A stretch of 64,000 bases of DNA, from assembly GCA_963575745.1 (NCBI GenBank), contig CAUYUJ010017960.1, positions 411,683-475,682 of the forward strand, in the 5' to 3' direction. Positions 1-13,200 of the stretch are shown here, in pieces. The stretch's first letter is position 1, and the number at the start of each line of letters is the position of its first letter. Made by a program: the position numbers and the translations under genes. The notes beneath the pieces are model-generated. The model was not told where the DNA came from. It made no database searches and worked only from the letters and a program-made list of their open reading frames with translations. This stretch comes from Prorocentrum cordatum (Eukaryota; Sar; Dinophyceae; Prorocentrales; Prorocentraceae).

Positions 1-731
1 TCCACTCCCTCCTCCCTCCGCTCCCTCGCCACCCCCCCGCTCCCCACTCCCCCAATCCCTCCACCCCATCTACCCCTCTACCCCTCTACCTGTCTACCGG
101 CCCACCGCTCCGCTGCTCCACTGCTCCACTGCTCCACCTCCCCGCCGCCCCGCCCCCGCCCCCTCGCCCCGCGCCACCCGCCGCTGCCGCTACTGCCCGC
201 CGCTCCACGCCACCTCGCCGCCTCACCACCTCACCACCTCACCACCACCACCTCCACGGCTCCGCGATCCGCCCTCGAGGCCGGCCTCGAGGCGCTCGAG
301 GCGGTCGCGGCGGCTGGGCGGGCCCGCGGCTGCACGCGGAAGCCAGGCGGGCGGCCGGCCGCTGGCGGGCAAGCGAGACGGCGAGGAGATGAGGAGATAA
401 GATGAGATGACGAGGAGACGAGGAGGATGAGGAGGAGGGGAAGATGCGAGGAGGACGAGGCGCAGGGATGAGCGGATGAGGGACGAGGGCGAGAGGGCGA
501 AGGAGGGGTGAGGATGGGCAGCAGGCAGGAGCGGGAGTCAACGAGTCGAACGGGAAGAGCCAGCGGGGGCGGGGGGGCGGAGGGAGGAGGAGAGGAGGAG
601 AGGAGGAGGGGAGGAACAGCAATCAAGCATTAGAGCAATAGAGCAACAAAATGGCGAGTGGACGAGTGGACGAGTTGACGAGTTGAGGGCGAGGGGGGGG
701 GGGGGCGGGGGAACCTACGTGAGCACTTGAG
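1..731. other. Gene-less low-complexity flank
   Basis: The + strand is C/T-rich to about 260 and then switches to G/A-rich (GAGGAG-type) to about 630, with a G-run near 690-705. ORFs crossing it are Pro/Ser/Leu- or Arg-rich translations of simple sequence and are not supported. It is the 3' flank of the minus-strand gene ending at 732. No polyadenylation signal is evident, which is usual for dinoflagellates. Confidence 0.7.
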
Positions 732-3700
732 CTACTTGAGGAGGTGGCCGTAAGTGCCCTTGGCAGGGAGCCCGCGCTTATCAGCAGCAGGTGGCGGGGC
801 GACAGGCGCGGCTTCGCCGCTGCCTGGATCGCACTGCGCGCGCGGGCCCTTCTCGGCCAGCATGGTCGAACCGCTGAAAAGCGAAGCGCCTCCCGTGGGC
901 GCGGGCTCCCGGGCCGCTGCAGGGGCCTTCTTGGGCGCCATCTCGCCGATTCCAGGGTCCCGCATCAGCTCGAAAGGGGGGGTCGCATCACGACCTGCCT
1001 CAGTCGGCACGATCACGGGGCTGCACACGATCATCTTGTCAACAACGGAGGCGCCGCCGTCCATGTGGATCTCCAAGTAGGGCGGCAGATTGAACGTGAT
1101 CGACTGCATCTCGACCTTGACGGTCGCGCGAGCCGCAGGAACAGCGGGCTCAGGTTCGTCGTCAGGGGCGGCAGGGGCAGCAGGGGCAGTGGCAGCTTTG
1201 GTCTTGGCCTTGGCTTTGGCCTTGACCGCTGGCTTGGCCTTCGGCTTCGGCGAGGGCCGATGCCTAATGAGCCAGGCGGGCACTGGGCACTCGGCGTGGA
1301 ACCCGTGGATGGCTTCATTGTAGTTGAGGTAGATCGGGATCTGGATCTTGCCTTCGTCGGGCTCCTCGGGCCACTCGTGGGACGGCGGGGCCTCCACTGC
1401 GCGAGCGGCCCCTGGAGCTGTCGATTGACCGCCCCCCGCGTTCCCCAGCTCGACCTTGGCGCCCATGCCGCCCATGCCCTTGGCAGCCTTGGCAGCCTTG
1501 GCAGCCGCAGCATCGCGCGCAGGCGCGGCCGCGCCGCCGCCTGCGGCGCCCGCCGCGTCAGCATGCGCAGCGCCCGCGCCATCGGCGCTCGCGGCATCCG
1601 CGGCATCCGCAGCGCCGCCAGAGTTGCCAGAGGAAGCAGGCGCAGCCGCAGCCGCGGGCATTGGAGCGCCCGGGACGGCGCTCGCGAGCGCTAGGCCCTC
1701 GGCGCCCTCGGCGGCCTCGGCGGCGCCGGTCGCTGGCAACGCCCCAGGTGCCGCGGGCGCGGCTAGCTCTGAGCCCTGCTCCGTCGGCGCAGAGCCCGCC
1801 TCGATAGCGCCCGCCGCATCATCTGCAGCTTCGTCGGCATCGCCGGCATCGCCCCCACCACCTCCACCACCTCGCACGCCGCTGATGGTCGCAATGTGGA
1901 AGGACTGGGCACCACGCTTCGTGCTGACCGTACCTGTGAAAAACATCTTGAACGCGTTCGTGAGCTTCTTGGTCGTGAGTAGGGAAGGCACCAGCTTCTT
2001 GCCAGAGCCAGAGCCAGTACCAATCGGATTCTCGACGTCAAGCCGCACCGAATCGAACGTGTCGTTTTGCGGGAGGTATGCCAAGTTCGTCAGCTCGGAC
2101 TCAACGGCCTTGCATATCTGGTTCACATACGCGGCTGTGACCTCAGACTCTGGCACCAAGAACACTGGGACGTCGTAGTCGGCGTCCGTGAACAGCTGGC
2201 GCAGCGCTTCTCCCACCAAGGCATCGTCATCGGCGTAGATGGCCGATGATTGGAACGAAATCAACTCGGACAGCGTCCCCAAGGTGACCGTTTTGGGGGC
2301 GGAGGCTGGCGGTGGTGCAATCGCAAGGATGGCAGCAGCGTCGGCATCTGTGGTAGAGTCAGCGCCGACGGCGCCAGCCGCAGCAATGTCCTCGTCGAAC
2401 TGCTGCTGCGCATCAGTGGCAGCCTTCGAGATGCCGTGCAGCGTCATGGCTGTGCTGGCAATCTGGTCGACGACGTGGGGGTCACCAGCTTGCTGATTCT
2501 TGAACGAGCCGTCGATGATGCGGGCGGCCATCGTCTCGAATGCGTAGCTCCACGATTTAGTCCATGCAGCGAGACCCACGCTCGAGCACTCGATGTCCAT
2601 GAAGACCAGCCCCGACTTGGTACCCGCCTCGTCCTGCAGCATGCGCATGAGCGCATTGACGATCGGCTTGGCGAGCTGCACGACGCCCTTGTCGGTGGCG
2701 ATGGTCCAGACAGCGCCTCGCGCGAGACCGCGGCCCAGTAGAGTACTAGCGAGCGTAAGCACGCACTGACCCCGGCACTCAAGGAACTGCTCGAGAGAGC
2801 TCACATCCTGGAACAGCTCGTTGACAGCCTGGAGGAGAGGCGAGGAGAGGTCGAGAGGAGGAGAGGATAAGAGGATGATGAAGGAGGGGCAGGACGGGCA
2901 GGACGGGGGCGGGGGGGCGGGCAGGGGGTAGGGGGATAGGGCGGGAGAGGCAGAGAAGCGCGAGAGTGCGAGGGTGTGCGCGGTGCTTGCGTAAATCCTA
3001 GGTGCATGGGTGCATGGCTGCATGGCCTTCATCATTTCATCATCGTCCCCCTGCGCACGGTGACGCGACTGTTGGAATGTTGGGGCGGGGGGGCGGAGGG
3101 GGCGGGGGGCCTCGCATCGAGCTGCGCGCGAGCGCGGGCAGCGCGGCAACGCGGGCGCCGTTGAACGCCGCGCACCACACGATTTACACCCGGCCCCCAG
3201 CGAAGGCGGAATGGCGGGGGTGGGGGGGGGGCGCGGAGGCGCGGGGGTGCCCCGGGGGTGGCGGGGATGCGATGGGGGAGTCGGAGAGGCGGAGAAGCGG
3301 GGGGGGAGCGAGGAGGCGCGAGGGAGGGAGGCGATGGGGGGGTGAGAGGGTGAGTGAGAAGGTGAGAGGCATGAGAGGCGGGAAAGGGATGGCGACAAGG
3401 GGACGGACGAGCGAAGGCCGAGGGGGGTGCAGGCGCGGGCGCGGAAGCGTTGAGGCGTTGAGGAGAGTTGGAGGGCTGGAGGTGCGGAGGTGCTGGAGGT
3501 GCTGAGGTGCTGGAGGTGGAGAGGTGAAGAGGTGGAGAGGTGAGAGGTGGAGGATGGGAGCGTGGGCGTGGACAGCGTGGAGGCGCGGACCTGGCTGGAT
3601 GGAAGGCCCCGGGGGCCTTGGGGCCCTGGGAGAGACCGCTGCCACTACTGCCACTGACAGACTGACAGACTGACAGCAGACAGGCAGACAGGCAGACAGC

Positions 3701-4654
3701 AGCAGGCGGCGCCTCTGGGACTGCGAAGTCGATGTACTTCTGCGGATTGGCCCACACGTTGGCAACCAGCTTGCACGAAAGCAACCACTTGTCCTGCAGG
3801 GCCTCTGACTCGGGGTTGCCAGCGTTGAGTGCGGAGGCGATGAATTCCATCAGCGTCGTGACTTTGATTACCAAGAGTTTCTCCTTGTTCTTAGGGTCCC
3901 GGAGGGCCTTCATGCGGTCGTCGAAAGCGCTCGCGGCCGTGGAGAGCAGGGCGCCGTAGCAGGGCAGGTGGGCAACATCGGAGTCTAAACTGTTATTGGC
4001 CAGGAAGTCACTCAGGACTTTGACAAAACCCTTGTTGCCAAATACGCCTGCTATAGACCGTTCCGCCGAGTTGAGGGCCCCCGCGCCATCGTCGCCGCCG
4101 TCGCCGCCGTCGTCAGCGTCGCGGAACATGCTAGAGGGGGCAATGTGCTCTGCGACCATCTTCTTGGCCTCGGAGCGGAGAGAGGCCCATCCCGTGATCT
4201 TCTTGCCACTGGGGAGCACCACCTCACGGGCGCGGCGGCGGCTGGCGCGAGACGCGGATGAGCGGGTGGTTTGGATCGGTAGCTTAGGATCTTAGGATAG
4301 GATCTTAGGAGCTTAGGACGCTCAGGCGCCCGCCCTCCCCCTCCGCCCAATCGATATCTTATATTCTTACGCGTCTACATGTCACCCCATCACCCCACCC
4401 GCCCACGCTTCCATGCTCTTCCTCTGCCGCCCCCTTCGCCCCTTCAACCCCCAAACCCCAAACCGTTCCCTGGCCTTCCGCCGCCCGCTGGATTGAAGGG
4501 CCTAGGGCCCCGCGGCCCCGCGGCCCCACGCTGCCCGCCTGACCCGCCCGACCCGCCCGGGCCTTCGGGCCCAGGGCCCGACGGCCAGGAGGGGGCCCGA
4601 GGGCGCGTCGGCACGTCGTGGAGCGAGGGGGGGTTGGGGGGTTGGGGCGGGGGG

Positions 4655-4710
<56 letters not shown>

Positions 4711-7700
4711 GGGGGGGGGGCCAAAACTCTCAGCCGAACATGCCGAACATGCCGACCACGCCGACCAGACCACCACGACCATCGCCGCCCCGCCCCGCCG
4801 CCCCGCGCCCGCAGCACCTGGCCAGCCTGGCCGGCCGCGCCGCTGAAGGCGAACTGGAAGGCGAGGCGGATGTACATGAGCTTTGCCTGCAGGGCGGATG
4901 GGATAGGGTGGATAGGGTGGATGACGCGATGCTCGAGAGAGCTAGTGAGCTAGTACGCCTAGTAAGCAGACAAGATGGGAGCAAGCGGGCCTGGGGGCCT
5001 GAGAGCCAGCTGGAGAACTGGAGAGAGGGGGGAGGGATGATGGGGGGAAGGCGGAGAGGCGGAGAGGAGGTAGAGAGGTAAGTGTGCGTAGAGGCGCGAC
5101 GAGCTGGCAGCGGCGCAGGAGCGGGGGCGAGGGGGGGGGAACGGGGGAAGGGGGGGGAAGTGGGAAGCATGACGCTAATAATAACAATAATAATTATAAT
5201 AAGGGACGGGACGAAGGGCAGGAGGAGGAAAGAACGAGGATACCGACACGATTTGGCGGAGTGGCGCATGGGCGCAGGGGGAAGGAGAGGGGGGGGGAAG
5301 GGGGGAAAGAGGAGGGGGGAGATAATGAGATGATGATGAATAAAGAGTGGGCATGCAAATCCAGGGGCGTTTACACCCCACGCCGCGAGCCTCGTCGACT
5401 CGCGCCGTCGTAGCTGAGGAATTCCGCTCATCTGCGGAGGTGAACGCTCGGGACCCGAGCGCGTCGGCCACTGCTGCCGACATCCCAGTCCACATGCACT
5501 CTATCCAGGTGATGGGCATCGACTTCTCCTTGGCCGATGTCAACATCTGGGCCGTCTCGATGTCCTTGATGTGGACGGCCTTCGGCGACTTGGGCAAGCT
5601 CTTCCTCTTGGGCTTGGCTGCGCCGGCGGGCGTAGCAGTCGACACCGACTTCTGGCTGTCATCCTTCTCCCCCTGAGGCGCGGGCCCGTCGGCGATGTCA
5701 GAGGCCGTGGCAGCCCGGCGTTCAGCGAGGCGCCTGGCCAATCGCTCCTGGGCCTGGTCTGGAGTCTTGTTGCCCAGGCGACGGCGCTTCGAAGGCGGCG
5801 GCGAGTCCGCGGGCGCTGGTCGAGCGTGCTGCTTCTGCACGGCAATGGCCGCAGTCTCCTGCTTATGGGCAACAGCGCCTGCAAGCGACTGTAACTTCTC
5901 AATCTTCTTGCCAGCCTCCCTGTACACCTTCCCAGCGCTGACGTCGAGGAAGAGCAGCTTCATCGCGTTGTTGGTGACAGCAGGCGTCGTCAAGTACCAG
6001 GCCACGTTCGTGTACTCGGCATTGAGCTGCTGAGCGTGAGCACCGTCGACGCCACCTCCCAAGTCGACGACTGCCCGATCGTCCTCGCCAGCCCGCCCGG
6101 CAGCAGCATCTCGCATCTCATCAATGCTGGTTGTGGGCACCTCGCGGCGGCGGGTGACTCACCCAGCCTGCGGCCTCCTCCTCATATCCTCATATCCTCA
6201 TATCCTCATATCCCCCTCTCCTCCTCTCCTCCTTGCCTCCTCCTGTCCTCCTGTCATCCTGCCCTCCCCCCATCCTCCCCATATCTATCCACATTTTCTC
6301 ATAGTCATGCTCCTCATGACCTCATGATCTCCTCATCCTCCTCCCCCGTCTTCGGCGCCATTAGAACCCTCTAGACCCCCATCAACCCCGCCCCACCGCC
6401 TCGAAAGCTCGAGGGGGGGGGGCGAGGAGGCGGAGGATGAGGTGAGCGGTTCGAGTCAGAGCCCGAGGGGCCATGAATTTGAAAGCCTCAAGTACGAGGA
6501 GCTTGACCTCATTCTTGGTGAACGAGACGCTGACACCGTGGAACTTGGACTCGTTGGTCAGGTCCTGGAGCGCGCCCAGCATGACCTTCATGCTGGACAA
6601 GAGCGTCTCGTTCTTGAGCTGGCCGTCCCCGAACACTGCATTCTTGTTCGCCCACTTCCTGATCGAATCGTAGATGCCAAGTTTGCCCCCCGGGTGTGGA
6701 CGAATTACTTTGTTGATGAAGTTATAGAGCTCGAGCGCGGTCTGGTTGGGAATGGTCCCGCGCAAGACCAGCTCCTTGAAATGATCCTTGACGTACGTCC
6801 AGCACTTGATGCGGTACTGGCTGCTTGTGGACCCATCGCCCTCCCGAGCCTGGATGCCGTTGTCGTGCGCGTACGCGTGCCACCCCGCCATGACTTTGGC
6901 GGCCCAGTCCAAGATTTCAATGAACGACTGGCTTGATGTCTGACCGAAATCAAAGTTGCCGAAATCACGAATCCACGTGACGATGTCGGGGGGGGTGGAG
7001 TGTTTGAAGACCACGACGCGGGCGAGACCCTTTTTGAATGTGGCGAGGACGTTGCTGTTCCGAGGGTTCCTCTGGAAGGCGATGTAGAATGCAGTCGCCA
7101 GGTGGGCATGGGCGAAGAGGCGGTACGGGGGCCGGTCGCCCTCCGACAATTGTGCAAATGGCACCCCGCGCATGTCCTCGACCAGGCCGTAGTCCATGAT
7201 GGTTTTCACGTGGCGCTCCAATGTCTTCTGCTGTTCTCTGTCGTTCAAGTCGTGCCGCACGAAATTCGGCTTCTTGGTGGCCTTGTCAAACCACGGGATT
7301 GTGCTGCTCAGCATCATGGGAACCTCGCAGGCGCGGCGGCGGAGGAAAGGAGCGGATGAAGAGATGAAGAACGGTGAGTCGGCAAACCCAGCGCATCAAG
7401 GGGAACGGCGAGGCGGGTCCCATCCCGCCTCGCCCGTGACCCCGTGACTCACAGCATTTGCGGTTCACCGATCCCACACTGGTTGGGTCTGGCTGTCTGG
7501 CTGGGGCGCGGGGGCGCGGGTTGGAGTCGGGGCCCCCCCGAGGGCCCCAGGGCCCGCAGCACGGACGCGCTTGGATTTAACGCGCATGGAACCCCAAAGG
7601 TCTTCTTGCAGAAATCCAGGCGTCGGGCGCCATGAATATTCGGAAGGCGCACGTCGATGCTCGTCACTCTCGAATCGTGTAAGAGCGCCAACTGATCGGG

Positions 7701-7805
7701 CGCAAGCCCTTGAGAGGGGTCATCCGCGTCCACGTCCATCGGCTCATCGAGATCGTCGAGCAGTGGGATCTGATCACCGGACGAAGCGGCCATGGACTTG
7801 GACAT
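732..7805 (-). CDS. Five-exon gene, large nuclear-type protein of unknown family
   Basis: Exons on the minus strand are 7805-7593, 7323-6487, 6140-5391, 4222-3713 and 2828-732. All four introns are phase 0, and the join gives about 1468 residues with a TAG stop at 732-734. Intron 1 is GT-AG; introns 2-4 are GC-AG, each leaving GAG at the donor exon end and AG before G at the acceptor. The chosen start (MSKSMAASSGDQ) is the first Met of a plausible exon, but the frame stays open upstream, so a further 5' exon is possible. I recognise no catalytic domain. Residues ~72-350 are well mixed and globular-looking. Exon 3 carries basic nuclear-signal-like stretches (SKRRRLG, KPKRKSLPK). Exon 5 has a globular half, a long Ala/Gly linker, then a Lys/Ala-rich stretch (KPKAKPAVKAKAKAKTKAA) resembling linker-histone tails. 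Nuclear, perhaps chromatin-associated, is inference only. The exon chain is better supported than any function. Confidence 0.7.
4629..4721. repeat. Long G homopolymer in intron 3 of the 0.7-7.8 kb gene
   Basis: The + strand runs almost entirely G from about 4629 to 4721, interrupted by a few T or C. The sense strand of the gene is therefore poly-C here. Its true length is unlikely to be reliable in an assembly, so the intron length (5390-4223) is approximate. Confidence 0.85.
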
Positions 7806-10247
7806 GGCCGTGACGACGGCCGCCGACGATGCTGGCGCCGAACACTGAAGGCTGGGGCGCACGGGCACACGGCCGCGCAAAGCCGAGGGTGATTCTAACG
7901 AATGAGCAACTACCTGCTCGAGCTGCTCGAGCTTGAATCGCAGCGGCTGTCGTGGAAGCCCGAGCTCCCGAGCTCGCCCGAGCACGCCTCGGCCTTGCGC
8001 GAGCGGAACCCCAGAACCCGACCGAGCCAGCCACAGGAATAATCCGACTCGGAGAGGAAAGAGGAAAGAGGGAAAGAGGAACAGAGGCTGAGGACGCTGA
8101 GGACGGCTGAGGAGAGGAGGGAGGAGAGGAGGAGGAGAGGAGGATAAGGAGATGAGGAGGATGAAGAGATGAAGAGATGAAGAGGACGGGAGGGCGGGGC
8201 CGCGGGAGAATCAGAAGCTCGGAAGCTCGGGACAACCGCGCAATTACTTGTGAGTCTCTGCAAACCGCCCAGACAGCCGATCCAGGCCGCCACCTTCACA
8301 CCTTCACCCCTTCACCTCCCCCCGCCCCCCCGCCCCCCCCCCCCCAAACCCCCAGACCCCACGGCCTGACAGCCTGACAGCCTGACAGCCAGGCCGTTCC
8401 GGGGCAATGGGTCGGAGGGTTCGGATGGTCGGAGGGTCGGAGGGGCGGGGGCGCGGGGGCTCTTGGGCTCTTGGGGGCGGGGGGGAAGGGGGGGGAAGGA
8501 TGGAAGGGTGGAAGGGGGGGCCAGGGAAGGGGGCAGACATGCCATGCTAGGGCGAAGACGCACTTTGCCCTGCGGCCACGCGGCAGTCATGTTGTCATGC
8601 TGAGCTGAGATGCTGAGATGTTGTTGATGCTGAGGGGCCATGGTTCGCGAGGTTGATGCACGTGGCCGTGTTCGACCTGGTCACGCATGGAGCGTCTCAC
8701 CGTCTCACGTCTCACCCAAAATGTCGCCTGCAAACTGCAGCGCGATGGTGCGATGGTCGGCGGGTCGGCGGTAGCCAGCAGCAATATAGAATGGCATGGG
8801 TGGGTGGCATGGGACGGTGGGGCGGGCACATGGGCACATGGGCACATGGGCGCATTCACCGCATGGTATATTGTTGTTGGTATGCTATTAATATTGGTAG
8901 CATAATGCTGATATGCTGGTATACTGATACACTGGTATAGACAATATAGACATGTAGACATGTAGACATTGAGTGTTGTGATTTTGTGATTGCGACATCC
9001 GAACCACATCCCACATCGCCAACCCAAGGCGCCGTGCGAAGATTGCCCTCGACACGGCGATGGCGCAGAGCTTCGGCAAGTCAGCGGCGACAGTGGCCAA
9101 GGCCGGGCGGCTGGGCGGCGCCTCTGCAGCTCTGTGACGTCCCTCTCGTCCTCTCGTCCTCTCGTCCTCTCGGTCCTCTCGGAGGTCCTCTCGTCCTCTC
9201 GCCTGTCGTCTGCAGAAGGATCGGGCCCGATGGCCATAGCGCCATAGCCCCATAGCCATAGCCCGAGGCGCGCGATGCGCGCGCGCCGCCTGCCTGCGTG
9301 CGCAGACTCTGAAAAGACAAAAAAAAACTAAACATGGCACGCAGCCCACGCAGCCCCATGGGCCCATGGGCCCCCATGGGCCCCGCGTGACCGTGTGACC
9401 AGGGCGCCCAGGGCGACCATAGCACCATAGCCATGGCAGCCACAGCCCCAGTTGGTCAGTTGGTCAGTTGGTATTATGTCAATAGCCCTTGGCCATGCGG
9501 CCCTCGTTATCACGTTATCCCAATTATCCCATCATGAACCGTCATGCTCATATGCTCATGCTCATCATGGCACATGGTATCATGTTCTCACGTCCCTACC
9601 GCCACCCCCGCCCCACCCCCTTCCTGCGCTTCCTGCGCCCCGCGCGCGCGGCCGCGTGCCACGCGCGCCCTGACGAGGCGAAAGCGCGAAAGCCAGCCGC
9701 AAACGGACGCGACCCGCCCTGAACGCGCGCAACCTGTCAAGCTGCCTTGGCTCGGTAGGGCCAGGGGCCCAGGGGCCGGGGCCCAGGGGCAGGGCAGGTG
9801 GGCAGGTGGGGGGGTAGGGAGGTAGGGGCGGTAGGCGTAGGGAGGAATGGGCCGAATGGGAGGAGTGAGAGAGCGAGAGAGTACGTGAGACTCACGTACT
9901 CTCTCGCTCTCTCACGCTCTCACGTACTCCACGTGAGTACGTGAGACTCACGTACTCACGTGGAGGGACCTGGCCCGAGGTTGGGGTTGGGCTGTTCTGC
10001 AATATCATTGCGGGGGTTGCGGGATTGCGAGGATTGCGGATCGGATTGCGGGAGGGTCGGACCAGGCGGTTGACAGGTTGACACGTTGACAGGTTGCCAG
10101 GGCGGCTCGCGGAGGCGGAGGGCTGCGCGGATTGCTAGGGGGCTTCGTGGTTTCGGGGCTAGGGGCGCTAGGGGCCATCGGCCATCGGGCCATCGGGCCA
10201 TCGGGCCATCGGGGCCATCTGGACCATGGTCATCCGTGGTCAATGCG
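7806..10247. other. Intergenic spacer without a supported gene
   Basis: This lies between the 5' end of the 0.7-7.8 kb gene and the stop of the methyltransferase-like gene. It holds G/A-rich tracts (8050-8200), a C-run (8330-8345), short tandem motifs such as GGGCACAT (about 8825-8850), GGCCCATGGGCC-like palindromes (about 9355-9385), and the twin palindromes listed separately. ORFs here are low-complexity or antisense to each other. No promoter motif can be identified. Confidence 0.6.
9865..9965. repeat. Two adjacent perfect palindromes
   Basis: The first palindrome (9865-9915) has 25-bp perfectly complementary arms around a single A at 9890. The second (9927-9965) has 19-bp perfect arms around a single A at 9946. 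Both share the core GTACGTGAGACTCACGTAC. Extension of the first is stopped by a mismatch at 9864/9916. Perfect arms with a one-base centre can form hairpins or cruciforms. It could be a tiny foldback element or a protein site; no target duplication is clear. Confidence 0.9.
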
Positions 10248-13200
10248 TCAACGCGCAAAAAAAGAATTAGTCATAACAGTATCGGCCCATCCTAGACACA
10301 CAGCGATTATACAGCCAACGACGTGAACGTGCATTGTGTTCCCAGATTGCTTCACAAGGGCTGAGCGAGACCTATCTGCATTATTATTGCGGTGGAAGCT
10401 GCAGACGTTCAAATGCATGCGAGATTCTTCTAACGAGTTAAATACCACGTCTGTCTGATCCAAAACTGGGAACCCCTGGGCTACCATGAGTTCCATCGGG
10501 GTAATCCACCTTTCCCTCTCCTTCACCCACTGCATGCAATGGCAGGTGATCGCTTGCAAGATCTCCGGAGTGGACTTCGCCGGCTTCTCGTCAGGGTCCT
10601 CGCGGGGCGGTGGCAATCAGCGAGTCGGCGTGGCATGGCATGGTGGCATGGGGGCATGGGCAGCGGGAAGACTGGCGGAGCGGCGGAGTGGGAGAGTAGG
10701 ATGCGACGATGCGACGACTGCGGGGCGGGGGGGGGGCTCGGAGGCTCGGCGTGTCGGGGTGTCGGAGGGCGCCGAGGAAGGAGTAGGAGGAGGCAAGAAG
10801 GGGCAAGGCAGGCAAGGAGGCAAGGAGGCAAGGACGGGACGGCGAGTCAGCTCAGGAGGCGAAGGGGGGGGGGGAGAGGGGGAGAGGGGGGAGAGGAGCG
10901 TCGGCAGCATCGGCCAGGCAGGGCGCGCGGTGCACGGGAGCATGGAGGGATGGCGGATGGAGGGGTCAGTGGAGGGGCGGTGGATAGGGTGGAGGGGTCG
11001 AGGGGGGCTCGAGAGTAGAGTCGATGTGTCGTGATGTGTCGCGGCTAAGGGGCTAAGGCGATGACGGCAGCAACGAGAGTCCGAGATCGGCAATTGGAAA
11101 AATATAAGGATATGGGAACGGGGCACGGATGAGTAGAAGAGTAGAAGAGTAGATGGGTAGATGGCGAGAAGTGAGCACACTGTGTCGAGTGAACGCGTCG
11201 GGCGATGGACCCAGCCCGGCCAGCCAGGCACGCTGGGCGCGCCGGGTGCATGGGGCGCAGGGGTGCAGGGAGGAGCGCATAGGTCGTGCCTAACAACTGT
11301 GCGCATTGTATATATATATATATACATATATACATATATCTATATATATATATATATATATATATCCGCAGATCCCATGCACGCGCAACCGCAATATGCA
11401 AGCCTCAACATTTGACATCGCCGACAACGCGATATGGCATGCACCGCTTCCCCGACGTCACACACGTCACACATACATTCGGACGCACGACGCACGCGAT
11501 TGCATGCACGCAAGCATAAGACGCATGAGACCATACCTAAAACGCCATGACACCATGACGCACGCGCACACGCACACGCTTTAACGGAAAGACGGAAAGT
11601 GTGGAAAGTGTGAGATTGGGTCCTGCGTGAGGTTGTACACAAGGTTCCCGGCAAATAATGTCTCGTACCGATGTAAGAACGCAGCCTCCCCAGTGTTGAG
11701 GGCGCGGCGATGGTCGCCAGGCTGAAAAATGTGATCGACGGTAGGCCGTTCACCATCCCAGGAGGTTGTCTCGCGAGATGCTGCCCACAATAACTCTCGC
11801 TTGCACTCGTCGCTGGAGGCGACTAGGAATACCCGCCACGTGCACCGCATCGACTGGTGAAACAATTGGATCACATTATCGAGTGACGAAAAATGTGCTG
11901 TCACTGTCCTCCGATGTAGCAATATTGACCACCTTCGTTTCCGACGGACTGGCCAACCAAGGCTTGTTGGACAAACGATCGCAGTCATGACCACGTAGGC
12001 ATACCCGAACGCATGTTCCAGGATCGAGACGTCAAAGAGGTGGCTGTTCTCGTGACTGATGAACATGGGCATGACTAGACGCATCAAAGCAACCCAGGCG
12101 ATGAACAGCTGTTTCGTCTTACCCTCGGCGCCGCCGCGCGTGCCGAGCGGTGCGAAATCCCAGCGCGGCGTACCTGCTACACTGATCTCCCCTGCCTCAA
12201 ACTTGCAGCTCACGCCATGCACTAGGCAGTGGCAGTGCCCCCTTGTTACCGACCGAGCCCTGCCCGTCCAGAACGAGTCCAGCTTAGTCAGCGATAACTT
12301 ACCAGACGCATCGAGCTCCTGTAGGCGACTCAACGCTGACGTCGATAAGAAACCAAGAATATCTGAAAACAGGCAGCCTGGCGGACTTGCATGAAGGAGC
12401 AACTCGCGTTGACATGCTGAACTGTGCTCGACCGCAGCCAGGTGTCGAGGGTGTGCGGGTGCTTCGCCAGTTAGAATCGATACCATATTTGATAACCCAC
12501 ATATCGCCGTACCTGGCGCATCAACGCCCGAAAACGCAGTGCTGTATGTAAGCGAGCGCAGTCGAGTCGAAAGTCGCGATAGCCCAGTACTATCAACACC
12601 AGATCGGCGTCGCCAGCCACCGCGGCCACCGCCAGCGCCTATATTGGTCAGCTGCTCGATGAGTCTATCCACAACAAACTTTGGCCACGCCATCAATTGC
12701 TTCAGCGCGTCATGCGAGTCCGCGTCGGGATCGTGCTCTGGACGGGTCGCACGGTTGGCGAGGGTGCCGTTGATGATCGGCCCCCGCGTCGCGCTGCGCC
12801 TTGGCGCGGCACTAGCGCCGCCAACGTCCGCACCAGCAGGCGTGATGCGACGTCTGAAGTGGCGACCCGCTGCCGCTGCTGAGCCCGCTGCTGCAGCCCA
12901 TGGGGCTGGCGGGGGGGGCGGAGCTGGAGACGTCGCAAACGCAGCCATGCCATCCATGCCATGAGACCGCCCTGGGCCGTCATCACTGTCTGAGTCGTGG
13001 ACGTCATGGACGACGGCGGCGGCCACGCCAGGTTCGGGGGACGGGGTCCTCGTACCAGCCAAGCTGCAATCGACCCCATCGACCCCCCCTGGCCCAGGCG
13101 GGGGCTCAACGCCCCACTCAACGCCACCTGGTTCCAGTTCCAGCTGCGCAACTCCAAGAGGCCGATGGTCCAGCGCAGCAACCTGATCACCCCCCCTCGC

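Noticed and set aside
744-2741. Several plus-strand ORFs of 100-316 codons
   Set aside because: They are antisense to the last exon of the 0.7-7.8 kb gene; their Arg/Gly- or Ala-rich translations mirror it in GC-rich DNA.
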